Positions 17,611-28,613 of a stretch of DNA of 64,000 nucleotides are shown here, piece after piece. The position numbers and the translations under genes are program-made. Source of the DNA: Betaproteobacteria bacterium Ga0077540 (GTDB lineage Bacteria > Pseudomonadota > Gammaproteobacteria > Burkholderiales > Methylophilaceae); the NCBI GenBank assembly GCA_001464125.1, contig LNEP01000004.1, forward strand, positions 124,001 to 188,000, written 5' to 3'. The notes under the pieces are model-generated. The model saw only the letters and a program-made list of their open reading frames with translations. It was not told the origin of the DNA and made no database searches. The number at the start of each line of letters is the position of its first letter. Within the stretch, counting starts at the first letter, position 1.

Positions 17611-18804
17611 CTATAGCGTGGCAGTGTGTACCAGTCTTTTTTTGAGCCATGCCCATTGATTTACCCTTTGCATGCCCCAGCCAGTCAAACGTTGAATCCA
17701 GGGTGACTCAGTAGCAAAGAGCATATCAAGTCCAGAAGTCAGTGCGTTCATGCTGATTACATCCAATTTACGTGCCCGCTCATAATGACGCAGAAAATGA
17801 TAATCGCCAATATCTTGCAGGGCACTCAGCTTAGTCGCCATGTTTGCTAGTTGCATTACATCACGGAACCCCAAGTTGACGCCCTGACCTGCCATCGGAT
17901 GGACTTGATGTGCTGCGTCCCCCACCAACACTAAACGCTCAGCAATATAAGTCTCTGCAGTCTGCTGGTTTAATGGAAACGGATATACGTCTCCACATAA
18001 GGTGAGTTGTCCCAGAGTAGGCATTGAAAAAGCATTAACTTCTGCCACCAATGCATCCTTATTCAACGTTAACAATTGTTGGGCACGTTCGGTTGACACC
18101 GCCCAAACCATCGACACCATTGGATGCGGCAAAGGCAAGAGTGCCATGGTCTCATGCGGTAAGAACCATTGCGTTGCAACGCCTTGGTGATCATGCGCGG
18201 CTTTAAAGTTTGCCACAAGTGCAGTTTGATCAAAGGATTTGAATACCGTGCCAATCTGCATTCGTTGGCGTACCCAAGAGTGCACACCATCCGCAGCTAT
18301 GATTAATTTCGCTTCAATACGCTGTTGATTATCCAGCAATAATGCCACATCCCTCGGCTGGCGGATAATATCAACGGGGGTTGCAATCGTCACTGGCAAA
18401 TCAAGATTATTTAGGCGCTTAAAACAAGCCTGCATCAGGTTTGCACTCTCTAAGATACAACCCATCTGCGTCAAATAAGCATCCTCGGCACGTAGCATCA
18501 ATGGTGCACGTTGCTGAGGCTCCCATAGTGCCATGGCGGTGATTGCTTGTACCCTGCTACTGTCTACATGCTGCCATATCCCCAATGATTGCAACCACGT
18601 AATCGTTTCTTCTGTGAGCGCATAAATTCGAGCATCCCATTGCGTTTCAGTGGGCGCCCAGTCTTTTGGCTGGGTTGCTTGACTATCGACAATCACCACT
18701 TGTCGGCCTTGTGTTGCCATGGCTATTGCAGCAGTCAAGCCCACTAAGCCTGCACCTACGATGACTATTTCCGTTTTAATGATGTCCGAAGTCGTTGCCA
18801 TCAC
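17611..18804 (-). CDS. ubiI: FAD-dependent ubiquinone-biosynthesis hydroxylase (UbiI/VisC type)
   Basis: 397 residues with the FAD dinucleotide motif VGAGLVGLTAAIAMA near the N-terminus, ADGVHSWVR in the middle and the signature VLVGDAAHQVHPMAGQGVNLGFRD. It belongs to the UbiH/F/I family of aromatic-ring monooxygenases. Identification as UbiI (C5 hydroxylase) rests on the gene order pepP-ubiH-ubiI; UbiF or a broader-specificity homologue is possible. It overlaps ubiH by 4 bp. Confidence 0.85.
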   Translation of the reverse strand: MMATTSDIIKTEIVIVGAGLVGLTAAIAMATQGRQVVIVDSQATQPKDWAPTETQWDARIYALTEETITWLQSLGIWQHVDSSRVQAITAMALWEPQQRAPLMLRAEDAYLTQMGCILESANLMQACFKRLNNLDLPVTIATPVDIIRQPRDVALLLDNQQRIEAKLIIAADGVHSWVRQRMQIGTVFKSFDQTALVANFKAAHDHQGVATQWFLPHETMALLPLPHPMVSMVWAVSTERAQQLLTLNKDALVAEVNAFSMPTLGQLTLCGDVYPFPLNQQTAETYIAERLVLVGDAAHQVHPMAGQGVNLGFRDVMQLANMATKLSALQDIGDYHFLRHYERARKLDVISMNALTSGLDMLFATESPWIQRLTGWGMQRVNQWAWLKKRLVHTATL

Positions 18805-19958
18805 TTACCAAAGCTCATTTTATTGACTAGTAACCGTTTAATCGGTGGCAGGCACTCCATCATTGCCAAACCCAAGCCACGCAAGCTAGCTATACCGGGC
18901 ATAGGATTGGTAAAGATATTGACCAAAAAGTCTGTAAATAAAAGACCACCGCGGGTATCGGAATGTCGTTGTTTGCGATAAGTATCCAGCATGCTCGCGC
19001 TACCCCACTCACTGGTTGGAGATTGCGATAATAATGACGACAAGGTCCAAGCATCACGCATTCCCACATTAAATCCTTGGCCAGCCACAGGATGCATGGT
19101 CTGAGCGGCGTTACCAATTACAACCACATGTGGCGTATCTATCACGCTCAAACTACTAAGCTTGAGTGGGAAACTGATGCGCTTTTCTATACTAAGGAAC
19201 TTACCAACGCGATCACCAAATGCCTCGTGTAAGGCTTGTAAAAACGCTGCATCATCCAGCGCTAGCAATTGATCTACCATTGCTTTTTCACCAGTCCACA
19301 CCAATGAAAAATCTCGCGCCCCGTTAGGCAACAATGCCATTGGGCCGCTGGGTGTAAAACGCTCATAAGCAATATGCTGATGTGGCACTTCGGCCTTGAC
19401 CTTGCTCACCAAGGCATCATGGCCGTAAGCTTTGGTTTCGCGCATCAAGCCTGGAACATCTTCCAGACTGCGTCCACCATCAGCAATAACCAATAGCGGG
19501 CTGAGATAGGTATGGGAACTGCCAGCATAATCAAACATCACCGTCGCAGTTTGTGTGCCCGGATCAATCTGACGCGCTATCGCTTCATACATGATATTTG
19601 CATGATCAATCGCACTATCTAAGGCATGCATTAAAGCGCCATAAGATACCACATAGCCTAAAGCGGGTAAGCGATGCTCATGCGCCTGCAATTTTGCACG
19701 CCCCCAACCACCACGTTGAGAAATATGGATGGTATCAATGGCCGTTGCTTGTGCCTCAACTGGCGCCCACACACCCAGAGTTTCCAAAATCTGTTTGGTG
19801 CCATACGATAATGCCAGCGCGCGTTTATCTTGATGGGATGCACCCTGCGCACGCGCCTCTATCAGTTTGAATGGAATGGATTTTTGCTGCAAAGAAAGTG
19901 CAAGCGCCAAACCGACTGGCCCTCCACCTATGATGACGATGGGTTCAGAATTGGTCAT
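18801..19958 (-). CDS. ubiH: FAD-dependent ubiquinone-biosynthesis hydroxylase UbiH
   Basis: 385 residues, paralogous to the next gene, with IIGGGPVGLALALSLQ for FAD, the DG motif in VIADGGRSLEDVPG and VIGNAAQTMHPVAGQGFNVGMRD. UbiH hydroxylates 2-octaprenyl-6-methoxyphenol in the cytoplasmic Ubi complex. The conserved Asp of GDAAH is Asn in this copy (GNAAQ), a variation seen in UbiH proteins. It overlaps pepP and ubiI by 4 bp each, indicating tight coupling. Confidence 0.86.
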   Translation of the reverse strand: MTNSEPIVIIGGGPVGLALALSLQQKSIPFKLIEARAQGASHQDKRALALSYGTKQILETLGVWAPVEAQATAIDTIHISQRGGWGRAKLQAHEHRLPALGYVVSYGALMHALDSAIDHANIMYEAIARQIDPGTQTATVMFDYAGSSHTYLSPLLVIADGGRSLEDVPGLMRETKAYGHDALVSKVKAEVPHQHIAYERFTPSGPMALLPNGARDFSLVWTGEKAMVDQLLALDDAAFLQALHEAFGDRVGKFLSIEKRISFPLKLSSLSVIDTPHVVVIGNAAQTMHPVAGQGFNVGMRDAWTLSSLLSQSPTSEWGSASMLDTYRKQRHSDTRGGLLFTDFLVNIFTNPMPGIASLRGLGLAMMECLPPIKRLLVNKMSFGK

Positions 19959-21280
19959 GAGCGTTGCATCTGCGCTTCGATATCCGCCACTGATTTAATG
20001 GCGGACCGTGTTAAGACATCATTGCCGGTGGGTGTAATCAACACGTCATCTTCAATACGGATGCCAATATTCCAGAAATGCTCGGGCACCCCCTCGGCTG
20101 GTCGCACGTAACAGCCAGGCTCTACCGTTAATGTATTGCCTGCTTCTAATATCGCCCAATCACCTGCTTTTGATTTGTATTCGCCGGCATCGTGCACATC
20201 CAACCCCAGCCAATGTCCGGTACGGTGCATATAAAACTGGCGATAACTGGCCGTTTCTAACACTTCTTCTTTGCTTCCCTTGCACAACTTTTCATCTACA
20301 AACCCTTGCACCAACACATCCAACGCCGCTTCATGCGGGGCATTCCAATGGTGACCAGGTTGGGCAGCTTCAATGGCCGCCAATTGGGCAGATAACACAA
20401 TCTCATATAAAGTCTTTTGTGGGCCAGAGAATCGACCACTGACAGGGAAAGTTCTGGTGATATCACTGGCATACCCATGCAACTCGCAACCAGCATCTAT
20501 CAATAATAAGTCACCCGCATTCAACACACCATTGTTGGCGTTGTAATGCAAAGTACAAGCATTGGCACCCCCCGCCACAATACTGGTGTAGGCTGGTGCC
20601 TGTGCACCTTTGCGATAAAACTCATGTAAAAATTCTGCTTCTATTTCGTATTCCATCTTGCCTGCAACCACCTTTTGCATAGCGCGATTGTGCGCCTGTG
20701 CTGCAATTTCGGCACTCTGCCGCATCAAATCAATTTCAAGCGGTGATTTAATCAAACGCATAGCGTCTAGGTATTGACGCACATCAACCACTGTATCAGG
20801 CGCACTCACCCCGGCGCGGGTTTGCATTTTGACTGTATTGAGCCACTGCGTGACGCGTGTATCCCACGCAACATCCGCTCCCAAGCTATAAAATATAGTA
20901 GATTGATTTGCCATCAACTGCGGCAAAACCGTATCGATTTGCGAAATGGAATAGGTCTGGTCAAACCCAAACTCAGTTTTGGCCGCTTCCGCTCCATAGC
21001 GAAAACCATCCCATATTTCTCGCTCAACGTCTTTGTCTCGGCAGAATAAAATGGATTTACTTTCCTGCCCTGCAATCAACACTAATACTGATTCGGGCTC
21101 AGTAAAGCCTGTCAGATAATAAAAATAACTATCAAAGCGATAGGGATAATGGCTATCTCGATTACGAAAGACTTCAGGCGCGGTAGGTATTACAGCAATA
21201 CCGTCTTTCATGCGCGCCATTAAAGTGTCGCGGCGTTGCTTAAATTCTTTATGATGGATTTCCATGCTATTACTTGTCAT
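19955..21280 (-). CDS. pepP: Xaa-Pro aminopeptidase
   Basis: 441 residues with the AMP_N domain (N-terminal 150 or so) and a pita-bread peptidase domain. Metal-binding residues are visible in LLIDAGCELHGYASDITRTFPVSG (two Asp), the His of HRTGHWLGLDVHD, and the Glu residues in TVEPG and RIEDDV. It releases N-terminal residues before proline. Start ATG 21280 overlaps the murU end by 11 bp; the ATG at 21265 is an alternative. It is placed before ubiH-ubiI as in E. coli. Confidence 0.93.
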   Translation of the reverse strand: MTSNSMEIHHKEFKQRRDTLMARMKDGIAVIPTAPEVFRNRDSHYPYRFDSYFYYLTGFTEPESVLVLIAGQESKSILFCRDKDVEREIWDGFRYGAEAAKTEFGFDQTYSISQIDTVLPQLMANQSTIFYSLGADVAWDTRVTQWLNTVKMQTRAGVSAPDTVVDVRQYLDAMRLIKSPLEIDLMRQSAEIAAQAHNRAMQKVVAGKMEYEIEAEFLHEFYRKGAQAPAYTSIVAGGANACTLHYNANNGVLNAGDLLLIDAGCELHGYASDITRTFPVSGRFSGPQKTLYEIVLSAQLAAIEAAQPGHHWNAPHEAALDVLVQGFVDEKLCKGSKEEVLETASYRQFYMHRTGHWLGLDVHDAGEYKSKAGDWAILEAGNTLTVEPGCYVRPAEGVPEHFWNIGIRIEDDVLITPTGNDVLTRSAIKSVADIEAQMQRS

Positions 21281-21959
21281 CTCTGTTTAACCAAGCGTCT
21301 AATTCTGTTAATCGTTGCGGGGTACCAATATCATGCCACACGCCGCCATAATGCTCGGCACTTGCCTTGCTTTCATCTATCGCATCTCTAATCAGCGGGG
21401 CTAGCTTTGCCGCCTCACCACGCACAATGCCTGAAAATAGCGATGGTTGATAGACACCAATCCCAGAGAAAGTGTACATGGGCTCACCTGCATTCACTAG
21501 CCGACCGTTCAGAATGGAAAAATCTCCGTTCGGGTGCTGTGGAGGATTATTCACCAACACCAAATGTGCCGTTGCTTCTCCATTAATCACAACATCCGCA
21601 TTTTCAGCCAATTGACCAAAATCGTAGTCGGTAAATACATCTCCATTAACCACACAAAATGGGGCATTACCTAACAATGGTAACGCATTGGCAATTCCGC
21701 CCGCCGTTTCAAGTGCTATTACTTCAGGGCTATATTGAATGGACACATCCCATTGCGCACCGTTCCCCAAAGAGTGTTCAATTTGCGACCCTAAATGGGC
21801 GTGATTAATCACAATCTCACGAATGCCTGCTTTGGCTAGACGTTCTATATGCCAAACAATCAAAGGTTTGCCGCCCACCTTGAGTAGCGGTTTAGGGGTG
21901 TGATCTGTCAGTGGACGCATGCGCTCGCCGCGCCCGGCTGCGAGTATCATCGCCTTCAT
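21270..21959 (-). CDS. murU: N-acetylmuramate alpha-1-phosphate uridylyltransferase
   Basis: 229 residues of the nucleotidyltransferase fold, with the signature LAAGRGERMRPLTDHTPKPL, the metal-binding NGDVF near residue 108, and a terminal GTPQRL motif. In the MurNAc recycling pathway it makes UDP-MurNAc from MurNAc-1-phosphate, bypassing the fosfomycin-sensitive MurA step. Its ATG overlaps the amgK stop by one base (TAATG), and the amgK-murU pair supports this over other sugar-phosphate substrates. Confidence 0.88.
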   Translation of the reverse strand: MKAMILAAGRGERMRPLTDHTPKPLLKVGGKPLIVWHIERLAKAGIREIVINHAHLGSQIEHSLGNGAQWDVSIQYSPEVIALETAGGIANALPLLGNAPFCVVNGDVFTDYDFGQLAENADVVINGEATAHLVLVNNPPQHPNGDFSILNGRLVNAGEPMYTFSGIGVYQPSLFSGIVRGEAAKLAPLIRDAIDESKASAEHYGGVWHDIGTPQRLTELDAWLNRDDK

Positions 21960-22951
21960 TAAAAGGTAAACCCGGCTTTTTCTTCTAAGCCTTCCAGTGA
22001 ATTTAGTAATCTCAGCATGGGCTTAAGCTCTACATAACGACCACACACTTTACGCAAGTACTCCATCACCAAAGGCATATCTTTCAGGTAGCCAGCTTTG
22101 CCATCGCGATGATAGAGACGCGCGAATATACCTAGCACCTTGATATGACGTTGTGCACCCATCCATTCAAAGTCTCGATAAAAGTCGCCAAAATCGGTTG
22201 GAACTGGCAACCCAGCTTTTTTGGCAGATTGCCAATAGCGCGCAGTCCAATCAATAATCTGCTCTTCATCCCAAACAATGTAGGCATCTTTGAATAACGA
22301 CACTAAATCGTAGGTAATCGGACCGTAAACAGCATCCTGAAAATCCAAAATGCCTGGGTTATTTTCACACACCATGAGGTTGCGGGAGTGATAATCCCGA
22401 TGCACGGTCACTTTGGCTTGCGCCAAGATATTTTGATTGAGTATGGCAAATGTCTGTTGCAACACTTTTGTTTGTGCATCATCCAGCGTGATATTCAAAT
22501 GCTTAGCGATATACCAATCCGGAAATAACTGCATCTCCCTTGTCAGCAAGGCCTCATCGTAAGGCGGTAATGCATCGGGCTGGCTTGCCAACTGCATTTT
22601 GATGAGCGCTTGTGTAGCATCGCCGTATAATTGTTTGGCATTGTCCGCATTCAATACTGAAAGATAAGTAGCATCTCCCAAATCACTCAGCAATAAGAAT
22701 CCATGATTGATCTCCTGTGCCAATATTTTGGGCACGTTCAGGCCTGCCGCCAGCAGCATTTCAGCGATACGTACAAATGGCCGACAATCTTCCTGCGGCG
22801 GTGGCGCATCCATTGCAATCATGGTTGCATTGGCGGTATGCACTCTAAAATACCGCCTAAAACTAGCGTCTGCCGATGCGGTTGTGAGGGTAAATGGAGT
22901 ATTAGCTAATACTTGTTGAAGCCAAGCTTCCAGTTGCAGTTTTCTATCCAC
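21959..22951 (-). CDS. amgK: Anomeric MurNAc/GlcNAc kinase AmgK (aminoglycoside phosphotransferase fold)
   Basis: About 330 residues of the APH-kinase fold, with catalytic VHRDYHSRNLMV and the metal site GILDFQDAVYGP. AmgK phosphorylates MurNAc and GlcNAc at C1 for MurU. A GTG at 22951 has AAGG in front and starts at the usual family position; an ATG at 23017 would add 22 residues but has no ribosome site. It diverges from lptD, as in pseudomonads. Confidence 0.87.
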   Translation of the reverse strand: MDRKLQLEAWLQQVLANTPFTLTTASADASFRRYFRVHTANATMIAMDAPPPQEDCRPFVRIAEMLLAAGLNVPKILAQEINHGFLLLSDLGDATYLSVLNADNAKQLYGDATQALIKMQLASQPDALPPYDEALLTREMQLFPDWYIAKHLNITLDDAQTKVLQQTFAILNQNILAQAKVTVHRDYHSRNLMVCENNPGILDFQDAVYGPITYDLVSLFKDAYIVWDEEQIIDWTARYWQSAKKAGLPVPTDFGDFYRDFEWMGAQRHIKVLGIFARLYHRDGKAGYLKDMPLVMEYLRKVCGRYVELKPMLRLLNSLEGLEEKAGFTF

Positions 22952-23052
22952 AGATTGCCTTATTAAATAAGCATTACACGCTAATATCACACCCTTATCA
23001 ATGGGTGGATTTATCATGCAAACACGAATTTTTTATTGATTAAAACGAGGTT

Positions 23053-25530
23053 TTGTGCGATTTTATCACTCATGCGAAATACACAGTATTATTCTTAAAA
23101 ATTAACGCACATTATCACTGTAAATACCCTGCTTTGTTAACTCACTCATCTCAACTCCACAACCGAGGCATATTGTTTATTCTTGCCATGCTAGCCAGCA
23201 GCATGACGGGTATGGCCATGGCAGAAACTAGCGTTGAGGTTACCCCATCAACGCAGGATAACGAGCAAAGTACAGTTGCATTACCGGGCGCTATTGAAAT
23301 TGAAGGCGATAAATTAGACTTATACTTAGATCGCACAATGCGCGCCAGTGGCAACGCAGTGATTACTAGAGGCGATCAAAAAGTTTATGGCGATCAAATT
23401 GAATACGACGTACAGAATGACGAGTTGCAAGTTAATGGCAATGTAAAAATTAGCATTGATAATGGCCAAATCACAGGGCCTGCGTTGCGCATGCGTTTAA
23501 GTGAAAGCATTGGTGAAATGCGCGATGCTTCCATCCAATTCAACAAAAGTCCTCCCGCCGATACCATTGTGGATACTCAGCAATCTACCGTCCTCAATGA
23601 CCAGTCAGTTATCTTTAGCGACCCCAAACGTTATTTAGATAACAATAGCAATTACAGCAATACGCAAACCCTGACTCGCAACCTAGAAGGCTCGCGTGGC
23701 GATGCAAAAATGGTGCTGTTCGAAGGGCAAGACAAAAAGCGTCTAAAAGGTGCTCGTTACACCACTTGCGAGGCTGGTGTGGACGATTGGTACATCAAAG
23801 CCAACGATTTAGAGTTAGATGACTATACACAGTCTGGCGTTGCAAAAAATGCCTACGTAGAGTTTAAGGGTGTACCTCTGCTTTACACGCCGTGGTTGAG
23901 CTTCTCCTTCAATAATCAGCGTAAATCTGGCTTGCTCGCACCCACCATCGGCACAACTTCTCGCAGTGGTTTTGAGGTATTCACGCCCTACTATTGGAAC
24001 ATCCGTCCCGACATGGATGCGACCTTAGCCACACGCTATTTGAGTAAGCGTGGATTACAAGTGTCTGGTGAATTTCGTTATTTAGATGAATCTTATTCTG
24101 GAATCAGCAGTTTGGAATATCTCAACAAAGATAGCCTAAGCAACCAAAATCGCTTTTATGCAAATTTCTCACATCGTCATCAATTTGGGCCAGGCTGGTC
24201 AGCAGGCTATAACATCGAAAAAGTATCGGATGACCAATATTTTTCTGAGATGTCTACACGCATCATCAGCACCAGCCGTGTGAATCTACCCCAAGAAGGC
24301 TTCGTCAACTATCAGGATGAAGTTTGGAACTTCAATGCGCTTGCTCAGAAGTACCAGACATTAGATGAGCTCTCTTACCCGTACGAACGATTGCCACAAC
24401 TTACACTTACTGGCAATAAAGAGTGGCAATACGCCAATGGTGAACTATTTACACAATGGACTTATTTTGACCGGAATAATCAAGCGCCAAAACTAGCAAC
24501 GGGCAACCGTGTTGTAGCTTACCCTTCTATCAATGTGCCGTTCACTAGCAGCTATGGCTTTATTACGCCTAAATTAGGATTGCACACTTCCAGCTACCAT
24601 CTTAACGATAACGATTTTACTGTCAACGGTCAGCTAGAAAGTGAAAATTCGTTAACACGTACGCTGCCTATTTTTAGCTTGGATACTGGTTTGTTCTTCG
24701 ATAGAGAGTCCACTTTCTTGGACACCAAATATACGCAGACCATTGAGCCACGTTTGTTCTATGTGTATATCCCGTACGATGACCAGAGTAAAATCCCTGT
24801 ATTTGATTCGTCCCTGGCCGACTTAAACCTAACCACATTGTTTACCGAAAACCAATTTACCGGTAACGACCGTGTGAATAATGCCAACCAAGTCAGTTTG
24901 GCGCTCACCACACGTTACATTGATAGCGATTCTGGGATTGAACGTATTTCTGCTACGTTAGGTCAGCGTTATTACTTTGAAGATCAAAAAGTGTTTCTGC
25001 CAGGTGTCACTGCAACCAATCGCAAAACCTCGGACATTATTGCCGGCTTTACTGCAAGACTTTCTAGCCAATGGAAACTAGATGCATTCTGGCAGTATGA
25101 CCCAGATGCTTCCAAAATGGCGAGGTCTAATTTGCTGGCGCGCTATAATCCTGAGCCTGGTAAATTACTGAATATGGGCTATCGCTATACGCAAGACTTT
25201 TTAGAGCAAATCAATATCTCTGGCCAATGGCCACTCAGCAATGGTTGGTATGGCGTTGGTCGCTACAACTACTCAATCCGCGATAAAAATGCGATTGAGA
25301 GCTTGGCTGGGGTAGAATACGACGCTGGTTGTTGGCAAGCACGTGCTGTTGTGCAGCGTGTTGAAACTGCTACCGCTGACGCCAACTATGGCTTTTTCTT
25401 TCAACTGGAGTTAGGTGGATTGGCCTCTATCGGGTCTAACCCTCTCAACTTACTAAGACGCGATATCCCTGGCTATTTGTCCAGTAGTGAAATCCCTAAT
25501 CTTTACAGACAGCAGAATTACAATCAATGA
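23053..25530 (+). CDS. lptD: LPS-assembly outer-membrane protein LptD
   Basis: Up to 825 residues: a signal-peptide-like stretch ([18 protein letters not shown]), the periplasmic OstA/LptA jellyroll domain ([30 protein letters not shown]), then a large beta-barrel with alternating aromatic strands. Cysteines in [11 protein letters not shown] and near the C-terminus ([10 protein letters not shown]) can form the required disulfides. With LptE (32 kb) it inserts LPS into the outer leaflet. No ATG lies upstream of the signal peptide; candidate starts are TTG 23053 and a TTG near 23173 preceded by GAGG, so the exact N-terminus is unsettled. Confidence 0.93.
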   Translation: MCDFITHAKYTVLFLKINAHYHCKYPALLTHSSQLHNRGILFILAMLASSMTGMAMAETSVEVTPSTQDNEQSTVALPGAIEIEGDKLDLYLDRTMRASGNAVITRGDQKVYGDQIEYDVQNDELQVNGNVKISIDNGQITGPALRMRLSESIGEMRDASIQFNKSPPADTIVDTQQSTVLNDQSVIFSDPKRYLDNNSNYSNTQTLTRNLEGSRGDAKMVLFEGQDKKRLKGARYTTCEAGVDDWYIKANDLELDDYTQSGVAKNAYVEFKGVPLLYTPWLSFSFNNQRKSGLLAPTIGTTSRSGFEVFTPYYWNIRPDMDATLATRYLSKRGLQVSGEFRYLDESYSGISSLEYLNKDSLSNQNRFYANFSHRHQFGPGWSAGYNIEKVSDDQYFSEMSTRIISTSRVNLPQEGFVNYQDEVWNFNALAQKYQTLDELSYPYERLPQLTLTGNKEWQYANGELFTQWTYFDRNNQAPKLATGNRVVAYPSINVPFTSSYGFITPKLGLHTSSYHLNDNDFTVNGQLESENSLTRTLPIFSLDTGLFFDRESTFLDTKYTQTIEPRLFYVYIPYDDQSKIPVFDSSLADLNLTTLFTENQFTGNDRVNNANQVSLALTTRYIDSDSGIERISATLGQRYYFEDQKVFLPGVTATNRKTSDIIAGFTARLSSQWKLDAFWQYDPDASKMARSNLLARYNPEPGKLLNMGYRYTQDFLEQINISGQWPLSNGWYGVGRYNYSIRDKNAIESLAGVEYDAGCWQARAVVQRVETATADANYGFFFQLELGGLASIGSNPLNLLRRDIPGYLSSSEIPNLYRQQNYNQ

Positions 25531-26837
25531 AATTAACACACATATCTCCTATTATTTATTTCACACTCAGCTTGCTATTGAGTGCACAAGCGTTAGCAAA
25601 GCCAGCCGAAATTGAAAAATTGGATCGGATTATCGCCATCGTCGATCAATCTGTCATTACCGAGCAAGAGCTAATTGACCGCACCAAAAGTATCATGATG
25701 CAAATAGAGAAAAAAGGTGGTGAGCTGCCTGCAAAAGATGTACTACAAAAGCAGGTGTTGGAGCGTTTAATCGTAGATAGTCTACAACTGCAACTGGCAT
25801 CACAAACAGGCATCAAGGTTGATGATGCACAATTGGATAAAACCTTAGAGCGTATTGCAGAGCAGAACAAATTATCGCTGGCAGAATTTAAAAAGGTGTT
25901 GCAAGCCGACGGGGTGACCTTTAGTAAATTTCGTGAAGATATTCGCAACGAAATCATCATCGCTAGACTCAGAGAGCGCGAAGTTGAAAACCGTGTCACA
26001 ATTTCAGAAGGCGAAGTAGATAACTACTTAACGACCCAATCCAGTCGAGTGGGCGAGCAAGATGATTTTGATATTTCACATATTTTAATTCGCCTGCCTG
26101 AAGATGCCACGCCAGAAGACCTGCAAAAAGCACGCGCAAAAACTGAGGAAATGTTAAGGGCAATTGAAGGCGGAATGAGTTTTTCCGAAGCGTCCGCCAC
26201 TTTCTCAGACGCACAAAATGCATTGGATGGCGGCAACTTAGGTTGGCGCAACGCAAGTCAGATGCCACCAGCCTTTTTTGAAGCGGTTAAATCATTGCAA
26301 GTAGGTGGTATTTCTCTGCCGTTTAGAAGCCCAAGCGGTGTGCATATCCTTAAACTGAACGATAGGCGTGCAAGCAGTTCTAGCTTGGTTGTAGATCAAA
26401 CGCATGTTCGCCACATTTTGCTCAAACAGAGTGAGGTCGTTTCTGAAAGCGAAGCCAAACGTAAAATTGAGAATATCAAAGAACGTATTGAAAACGGCAC
26501 CAAATTTGAAGAAATGGCGCGCCAATATTCAGAAGATGGTAGCGCTAGCAACGGCGGTGATTTGGGCTGGGTTAATCCTGGTGATACAGTCCCTGTATTT
26601 GAAAAGGCCATGAATGAGTTAGGACTAGGTGAAATCAGTGCACCTGTACTCACCCCTTTTGGTTGGCATATTATTCAAGTGATAGAGCGACGCAAACAAG
26701 ACATGTCAAAAGAAGCGGCAAGACTTAAGGCCCGTCAAGAAATTCGCGCCCGTAAAGGTGAAGAGGCTTATAACGATTGGATTCGTGAGTTGCGTGATAA
26801 AGCCTATGTTGAATTACGTCTTGAAGACAAGTTTTAA
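25527..26837 (+). CDS. surA: Periplasmic chaperone/peptidyl-prolyl isomerase SurA
   Basis: 436 residues: a signal peptide ([14 protein letters not shown]), an N-terminal chaperone domain ([17 protein letters not shown]), two parvulin domains (ISHILIRLP... and [10 protein letters not shown]...[14 protein letters not shown]) and a C-terminal helix. It escorts outer-membrane proteins, especially LptD, across the periplasm. Its ATG overlaps the lptD stop by 4 bp, consistent with coupled synthesis of client and chaperone. Confidence 0.95.
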   Translation: MKLTHISPIIYFTLSLLLSAQALAKPAEIEKLDRIIAIVDQSVITEQELIDRTKSIMMQIEKKGGELPAKDVLQKQVLERLIVDSLQLQLASQTGIKVDDAQLDKTLERIAEQNKLSLAEFKKVLQADGVTFSKFREDIRNEIIIARLREREVENRVTISEGEVDNYLTTQSSRVGEQDDFDISHILIRLPEDATPEDLQKARAKTEEMLRAIEGGMSFSEASATFSDAQNALDGGNLGWRNASQMPPAFFEAVKSLQVGGISLPFRSPSGVHILKLNDRRASSSSLVVDQTHVRHILLKQSEVVSESEAKRKIENIKERIENGTKFEEMARQYSEDGSASNGGDLGWVNPGDTVPVFEKAMNELGLGEISAPVLTPFGWHIIQVIERRKQDMSKEAARLKARQEIRARKGEEAYNDWIRELRDKAYVELRLEDKF

Positions 26838-26862
26838 CGTGCTGGCTACGGTTTAGCACACG

Positions 26863-27852
26863 GTGAACGCACTACCACGCATTGCCATTACTGCTGGAGA
26901 GCCTGCTGGCATTGGGCTCGACTTGTGTACCATGCTTGCGCAACAACCACTGAATGCAGAATTAACGGTGATTGCAGATGCAGAGGCGCTTCGTGCACGC
27001 GCAGCGCAACTCAATCACCCACTATCCATTTTGCCTTATGATGCATCTATACCCCGCGCACATATGGGCAACGCCTCATTAACTGTACTCCATATACCAA
27101 CTTCTGCACCCGTCGAGGCAGGCATCCTAAATGTAGAAAATAGCCAATACGTCTTAAACACGCTCAGAGTGGCAATGGATGGCTGTTTAGCAAATAGCTT
27201 CGATGCCATGGTCACAGCACCTGTACAAAAAAGTATTATCAACGACGCAGGCATTGCGTTTACTGGCCATACCGAATTTCTGGCAGACTATACAAATACT
27301 AAACGCGTGGTGATGATGCTAGTGGGTGGTGGCATGCGCGTTGCGCTGGCCACTATTCATCTGCCGCTCACGCAAGTCAGCGCTGCGATCACGGCTGAAT
27401 CACTCACACGCACGATTCAGATACTGCATCATGATTTACAGCAGCGTTTTGGCATCACATCACCCAAAATTTATGTAGCCGGACTCAACCCACACGCAGG
27501 TGAAGGCGGCTATTTGGGCAACGAAGAAATCAACACCATTATTCCGGTGCTCAACACCTTACGCGCGCAAGGCATGCAACTCATTGGTCCACTCCCTGCA
27601 GACACCATGTACTCCCCCAACAACCTGAAAGAAGCAGATGCTTTTTTGGCGATGTACCACGACCAAGGTCTAGCTGTATTGAAATACGCCAGCTTTGGCG
27701 AAGGCGTCAATGTTACACTGGGCTTGCCGATTATCCGCACATCGGTCGACCATGGCACTGCTCTGGACATTGCAGGAAGCGGCAAAGCAGATGTTGGCAG
27801 CCTGCTTGCGGCGATTCAATTGGCTATAGAATTGGCTCACTCTAAATCATGA
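26863..27852 (+). CDS. pdxA: 4-hydroxythreonine-4-phosphate dehydrogenase
   Basis: 329 residues, full length, with ITAGEPAGIGLDL at the N-terminus, the metal-ligand histidines in GHTEFLADYT, AGLNPHAGEGG and MYHDQGLAVLKY, and a C-terminal RTSVDHGTALDIAGSGKAD block. It oxidises 4-phospho-hydroxythreonine in the DXP-dependent pyridoxal phosphate pathway; PLP is needed by BioF in this window. The start is the GTG at 26863. It overlaps rsmA by 4 bp. Confidence 0.95.
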   Translation: MNALPRIAITAGEPAGIGLDLCTMLAQQPLNAELTVIADAEALRARAAQLNHPLSILPYDASIPRAHMGNASLTVLHIPTSAPVEAGILNVENSQYVLNTLRVAMDGCLANSFDAMVTAPVQKSIINDAGIAFTGHTEFLADYTNTKRVVMMLVGGGMRVALATIHLPLTQVSAAITAESLTRTIQILHHDLQQRFGITSPKIYVAGLNPHAGEGGYLGNEEINTIIPVLNTLRAQGMQLIGPLPADTMYSPNNLKEADAFLAMYHDQGLAVLKYASFGEGVNVTLGLPIIRTSVDHGTALDIAGSGKADVGSLLAAIQLAIELAHSKS

Positions 27853-28613
27853 AACATCTCGCTAAAAAAAGATTTGGTCAAAACTTTCTGACAGACCAAG
27901 TCATCATTCATAGCTTGGTAGAAGCAATTCATCCGCAACATGATGATTTGATGGTAGAAATTGGCCCCGGATTAGGTGCACTGACACAGCCATTACTCAA
28001 ACATTTACAGCAACTACATGTGGTAGAAATTGACCGCGATATTATTCAATGGATGCAACAGACCTATCCTGCTAGCAAAGTGAATATCCACCATTCCGAC
28101 GTACTGAAGTTTGATTTCAAGACGATTGGCGATCGCATTCGCGTAGTAGGCAACTTGCCTTACAACATTTCCAGCCCTATTTTATTTCACTTGCTAGATA
28201 ACGTCTCAGGTGTGATTGATATGCACTTTATGTTGCAAAAAGAGGTGGTAGAGCGCATGGTGGCCCAGCCATCCACAGCTGCTTATGGAAGGCTATCGGT
28301 CATGCTTCAATACCATTTGCATATGGAGTATTTGATTACCGTGCCACCGGAAGCATTCGACCCTGCTCCCAAAGTTGAATCCGCTTTTGTGCGGTGTGTC
28401 CCCTATCAAACTGTGCCTTATCCTGCAAAGAATACACAATTGTTTGCAAAAGTGGTCTTAGCCGCATTTGGACAACGCAGAAAAACATTACGAAATACGC
28501 TCAAAGGCTTGTTGGATGACGCCGGATTTGCAGCGCTTGAAATAGACTCCCAATTACGTGCAGAAAATTTGAGCGTAGCCCAATTTGTGGCTATTGCTAA
28601 TTTTCTCGCCTGA
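27849..28613 (+). CDS. rsmA: 16S rRNA dimethyladenosine transferase RsmA (KsgA)
   Basis: 254 residues with KKRFGQNFLTD at the N-terminus, SAM-binding EIGPGLGALTQPLL, and the catalytic VVGNLPYNISSPILFH. It dimethylates A1518 and A1519 of 16S rRNA late in 30S assembly. It is last in lptD-surA-pdxA-rsmA, the same order as in gammaproteobacteria. Its TGA stop (28611-28613) also forms the TGN of the extended -10 promoter for adk. Confidence 0.96.
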   Translation: MKHLAKKRFGQNFLTDQVIIHSLVEAIHPQHDDLMVEIGPGLGALTQPLLKHLQQLHVVEIDRDIIQWMQQTYPASKVNIHHSDVLKFDFKTIGDRIRVVGNLPYNISSPILFHLLDNVSGVIDMHFMLQKEVVERMVAQPSTAAYGRLSVMLQYHLHMEYLITVPPEAFDPAPKVESAFVRCVPYQTVPYPAKNTQLFAKVVLAAFGQRRKTLRNTLKGLLDDAGFAALEIDSQLRAENLSVAQFVAIANFLA

